Assembly (NCBI RefSeq): GCF_002811475.1
Contig: NZ_NPDL01000003.1
Location: 248,001 to 312,000, forward strand
Source of the DNA: Leptospira hartskeerlii
Lineage (GTDB): Bacteria; Spirochaetota; Leptospiria; Leptospirales; Leptospiraceae
Length of the DNA stretch: 64,000 bases
Reading direction: 5' to 3'
Part shown: positions 62,978-64,000 of the stretch, one piece after another
How positions within the stretch are numbered: position 1 is the first letter of the stretch
Layout: each line of letters begins with the position of its first letter
Made by a program: the position numbers and the translations under genes
Notes under the pieces: generated by a model
Seen by the model: the letters and a program-made list of their open reading frames with translations, nothing else
What the model was told of the DNA's origin: nothing
Database searches by the model: none

Positions 62978-63832
62978 ATGACTGCAATTTTACTGGATGG
63001 CAAAAAACTTTCCCAAAAGATAAAAGATTCTATCGCCGAAGAGATCAAGGCTCTTACGGCTTCCGGAAAAAAGCCCCCGAAACTTGCGACTATCCTGGTC
63101 GGCAGCGATCCTGCTTCTGCCACTTACGTAAATATGAAAGTGAAGTCCTGCCACGCGGTAGGAATGATCTCCGAAAAAATCGAACTTCCTGAAACCACAA
63201 CCACCCAGGAATTACTCGCGGTCATTGATAAGTTGAACGCGGATCCTGAGACTCACGGAATTCTTCTCCAACATCCGACGCCTCCTCAGATAGACGAACG
63301 AGCTGCATTCGATCGGATCGATTTGAAGAAGGATGTGGACGGAGTTACTACATTGTCCTTCGGAAAATTGTCCATGGGAGTGGAAACTTATCTTCCTTGT
63401 ACTCCATTTGGTATGGTCCTTCTTCTAAAAGAATACGGGATTGATCCTGCGGGAAAAAGAGCCGTGGTTGTAGGACGTTCTCCTATTTTGGGAAAACCAA
63501 TGGCGATGCTTCTTACGGAAATGAATGCCACAGTTACACTCTGTCATTCCAGAACCCAAAACCTGCCTGAAATCGTCTCACAAGCTGATATCGTCGTGGG
63601 CGCAGTAGGAAAACCTGAATTTATCAAAGCGGATTGGATCAAACCGGGTGCGGTATTATTGGATGCAGGTTATAACGCTGGAAACCTAGGAGATATTGAA
63701 ATTTCCAAGGCATGGGAAAAATCCTCCCATTATACTCCGGTTCCTGGAGGTGTAGGACCTATGACAATTTCTGTCCTTCTTCTGCAGACATTGTATTCCG
63801 CAAAAGATCACTTTACACCCCCGTTGAAATGA
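62978..63832 (+). CDS. folD: Bifunctional methylenetetrahydrofolate dehydrogenase / cyclohydrolase
   Basis: Interconverts methylene-, methenyl- and formyl-tetrahydrofolate. 284 residues. Active-site Tyr50 and Lys54 in SDPASATYVNMKVKSC, then ILLQHPTPPQIDE, DVDGVT and the NADP-binding VVGRSPILGKPMAMLL, then PVPGGVGPMTISVLL near the end, all family hallmarks. The ATG at 62978 gives the usual N-terminus. Confidence 0.97.
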   Translation: MTAILLDGKKLSQKIKDSIAEEIKALTASGKKPPKLATILVGSDPASATYVNMKVKSCHAVGMISEKIELPETTTTQELLAVIDKLNADPETHGILLQHPTPPQIDERAAFDRIDLKKDVDGVTTLSFGKLSMGVETYLPCTPFGMVLLLKEYGIDPAGKRAVVVGRSPILGKPMAMLLTEMNATVTLCHSRTQNLPEIVSQADIVVGAVGKPEFIKADWIKPGAVLLDAGYNAGNLGDIEISKAWEKSSHYTPVPGGVGPMTISVLLLQTLYSAKDHFTPPLK

Positions 63833-63848
63833 AAACGATGTATCTCTG

Positions 63849-64000
63849 ATGGCTATCAGTTTCGACGAGTGCTTCCAGACTTATCCTCCCTTCTCACCTC
63901 CCGCGGATTTGGACGATTTTTGGGCGGAGTCGATCCGAGAACTCAAAGGTTTTCCGGTTAAAAACCAAACCAAGGCCCTACTCAAAGGGACCATTCTAAA
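63849..64000 (+). CDS. Acetylxylan-esterase-like alpha/beta hydrolase, N-terminal fragment
   Basis: The ATG at 63849 opens a frame running off the end of the window; 50 residues are visible. The segment PPADLDDFWAESIRELKGFP is the N-terminal hallmark of AXE1-type (acetyl xylan esterase / cephalosporin C deacetylase) proteins. No catalytic residue lies in the visible part. It starts 16 bp after folD. Confidence 0.7.
   Translation, partial: MAISFDECFQTYPPFSPPADLDDFWAESIRELKGFPVKNQTKALLKGTIL

Overview
The window is a continuous stretch of spirochaete chromosome, almost certainly Leptospira. The evidence is the pair of FlaB flagellins, a LipL46-like lipoprotein a few genes away from them, many lipoproteins with the loose spirochaetal lipobox, a TIGR04452-type Leptospira lipoprotein, direct-sulfhydrylation methionine genes (metY, metX, metW), a class-B-like sdhCAB operon and Leptospira-type small hypothetical proteins. 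The base composition looks richer in G+C than the roughly 35% of L. interrogans, which would fit an intermediate (P2) or another higher-GC species; I did not compute it, so this is inference. There is no insertion sequence, prophage, CRISPR array or rRNA. This is ordinary core chromosome with a few accessory modules.

Layout. 1-2.7 kb: the end of metY, a structured leader, then metX-metW. 2.7-8.5 kb: ddl (reverse), then an aromatic-repeat exported protein joined to an MlaE-MlaF-MlaD lipid-transport operon and a beta-hydroxyacid dehydrogenase. 8.5-13.9 kb: a reverse-strand run of envelope genes (GDYXXLXY protein, DUF2157 protein, M48 lipoprotein protease, DUF2797 protein, secreted hypothetical, NamZ-like muramidase). 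13.9-18.8 kb: lipL46, an ArsR/SRPBCC pair, and two separately transcribed flagellin genes with strongly structured leaders. 18.8-23.2 kb: pdhA-pdhB-pdhC with fliG overlapping its 3' end. 23.2-28.3 kb: tRNA-Asp, a CDP-alcohol phosphatidyltransferase, tRNA-Leu, a YdcF-like protein, lysS, a lipoprotein and serA. 28.3-30 kb: an RHH/PIN toxin-antitoxin pair and small proteins. 30-33 kb: an overlapping hydrolase/DUF309/aldo-keto reductase operon. 33.2-36.6 kb: sdhCAB. 36.6-43.6 kb: a GxGQ membrane protein diverging from a YidD-like protein, a lipoprotein, a PLP enzyme, lepA, a TIGR04452 lipoprotein, an LpxC-like protein and a membrane protein. 43.7-50.9 kb: eno, an FtsB-like protein, clpP, a YheT hydrolase, small proteins, a polyprenol-kinase-like protein and a STAS protein. 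50.9-64 kb: a SurA-like lipoprotein, a tandem-HTH regulator, clpB, a sodium symporter, a DinG-like helicase, an LPP20-like protein, a TPR-like protein, asnS, folD and the start of an acetylxylan-esterase-like gene.

The most interesting signals are regulatory RNA and paralogues. Both flagellin leaders carry a hairpin that displays an ANGGA loop upstream of a Shine-Dalgarno sequence that also contains AAGGA. This is the two-site arrangement known for CsrA control of flagellin in Bacillus and Borrelia. The flaB2 leader also has a 10-bp-stem hairpin, a good promoter and an upstream dyad. Other signals are the nested hairpin before metX, a perfect intrinsic-terminator-like hairpin inside the flaB1/pdhA divergent region, an ArsR promoter filled with palindromes that predicts a leaderless mRNA, and a row of three hairpins after the tandem-HTH gene that could be a small RNA. 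An LpxC-like paralogue keeps the zinc and catalytic residues, and a DinG-like helicase lacks one of the four expected iron-sulfur cysteines.
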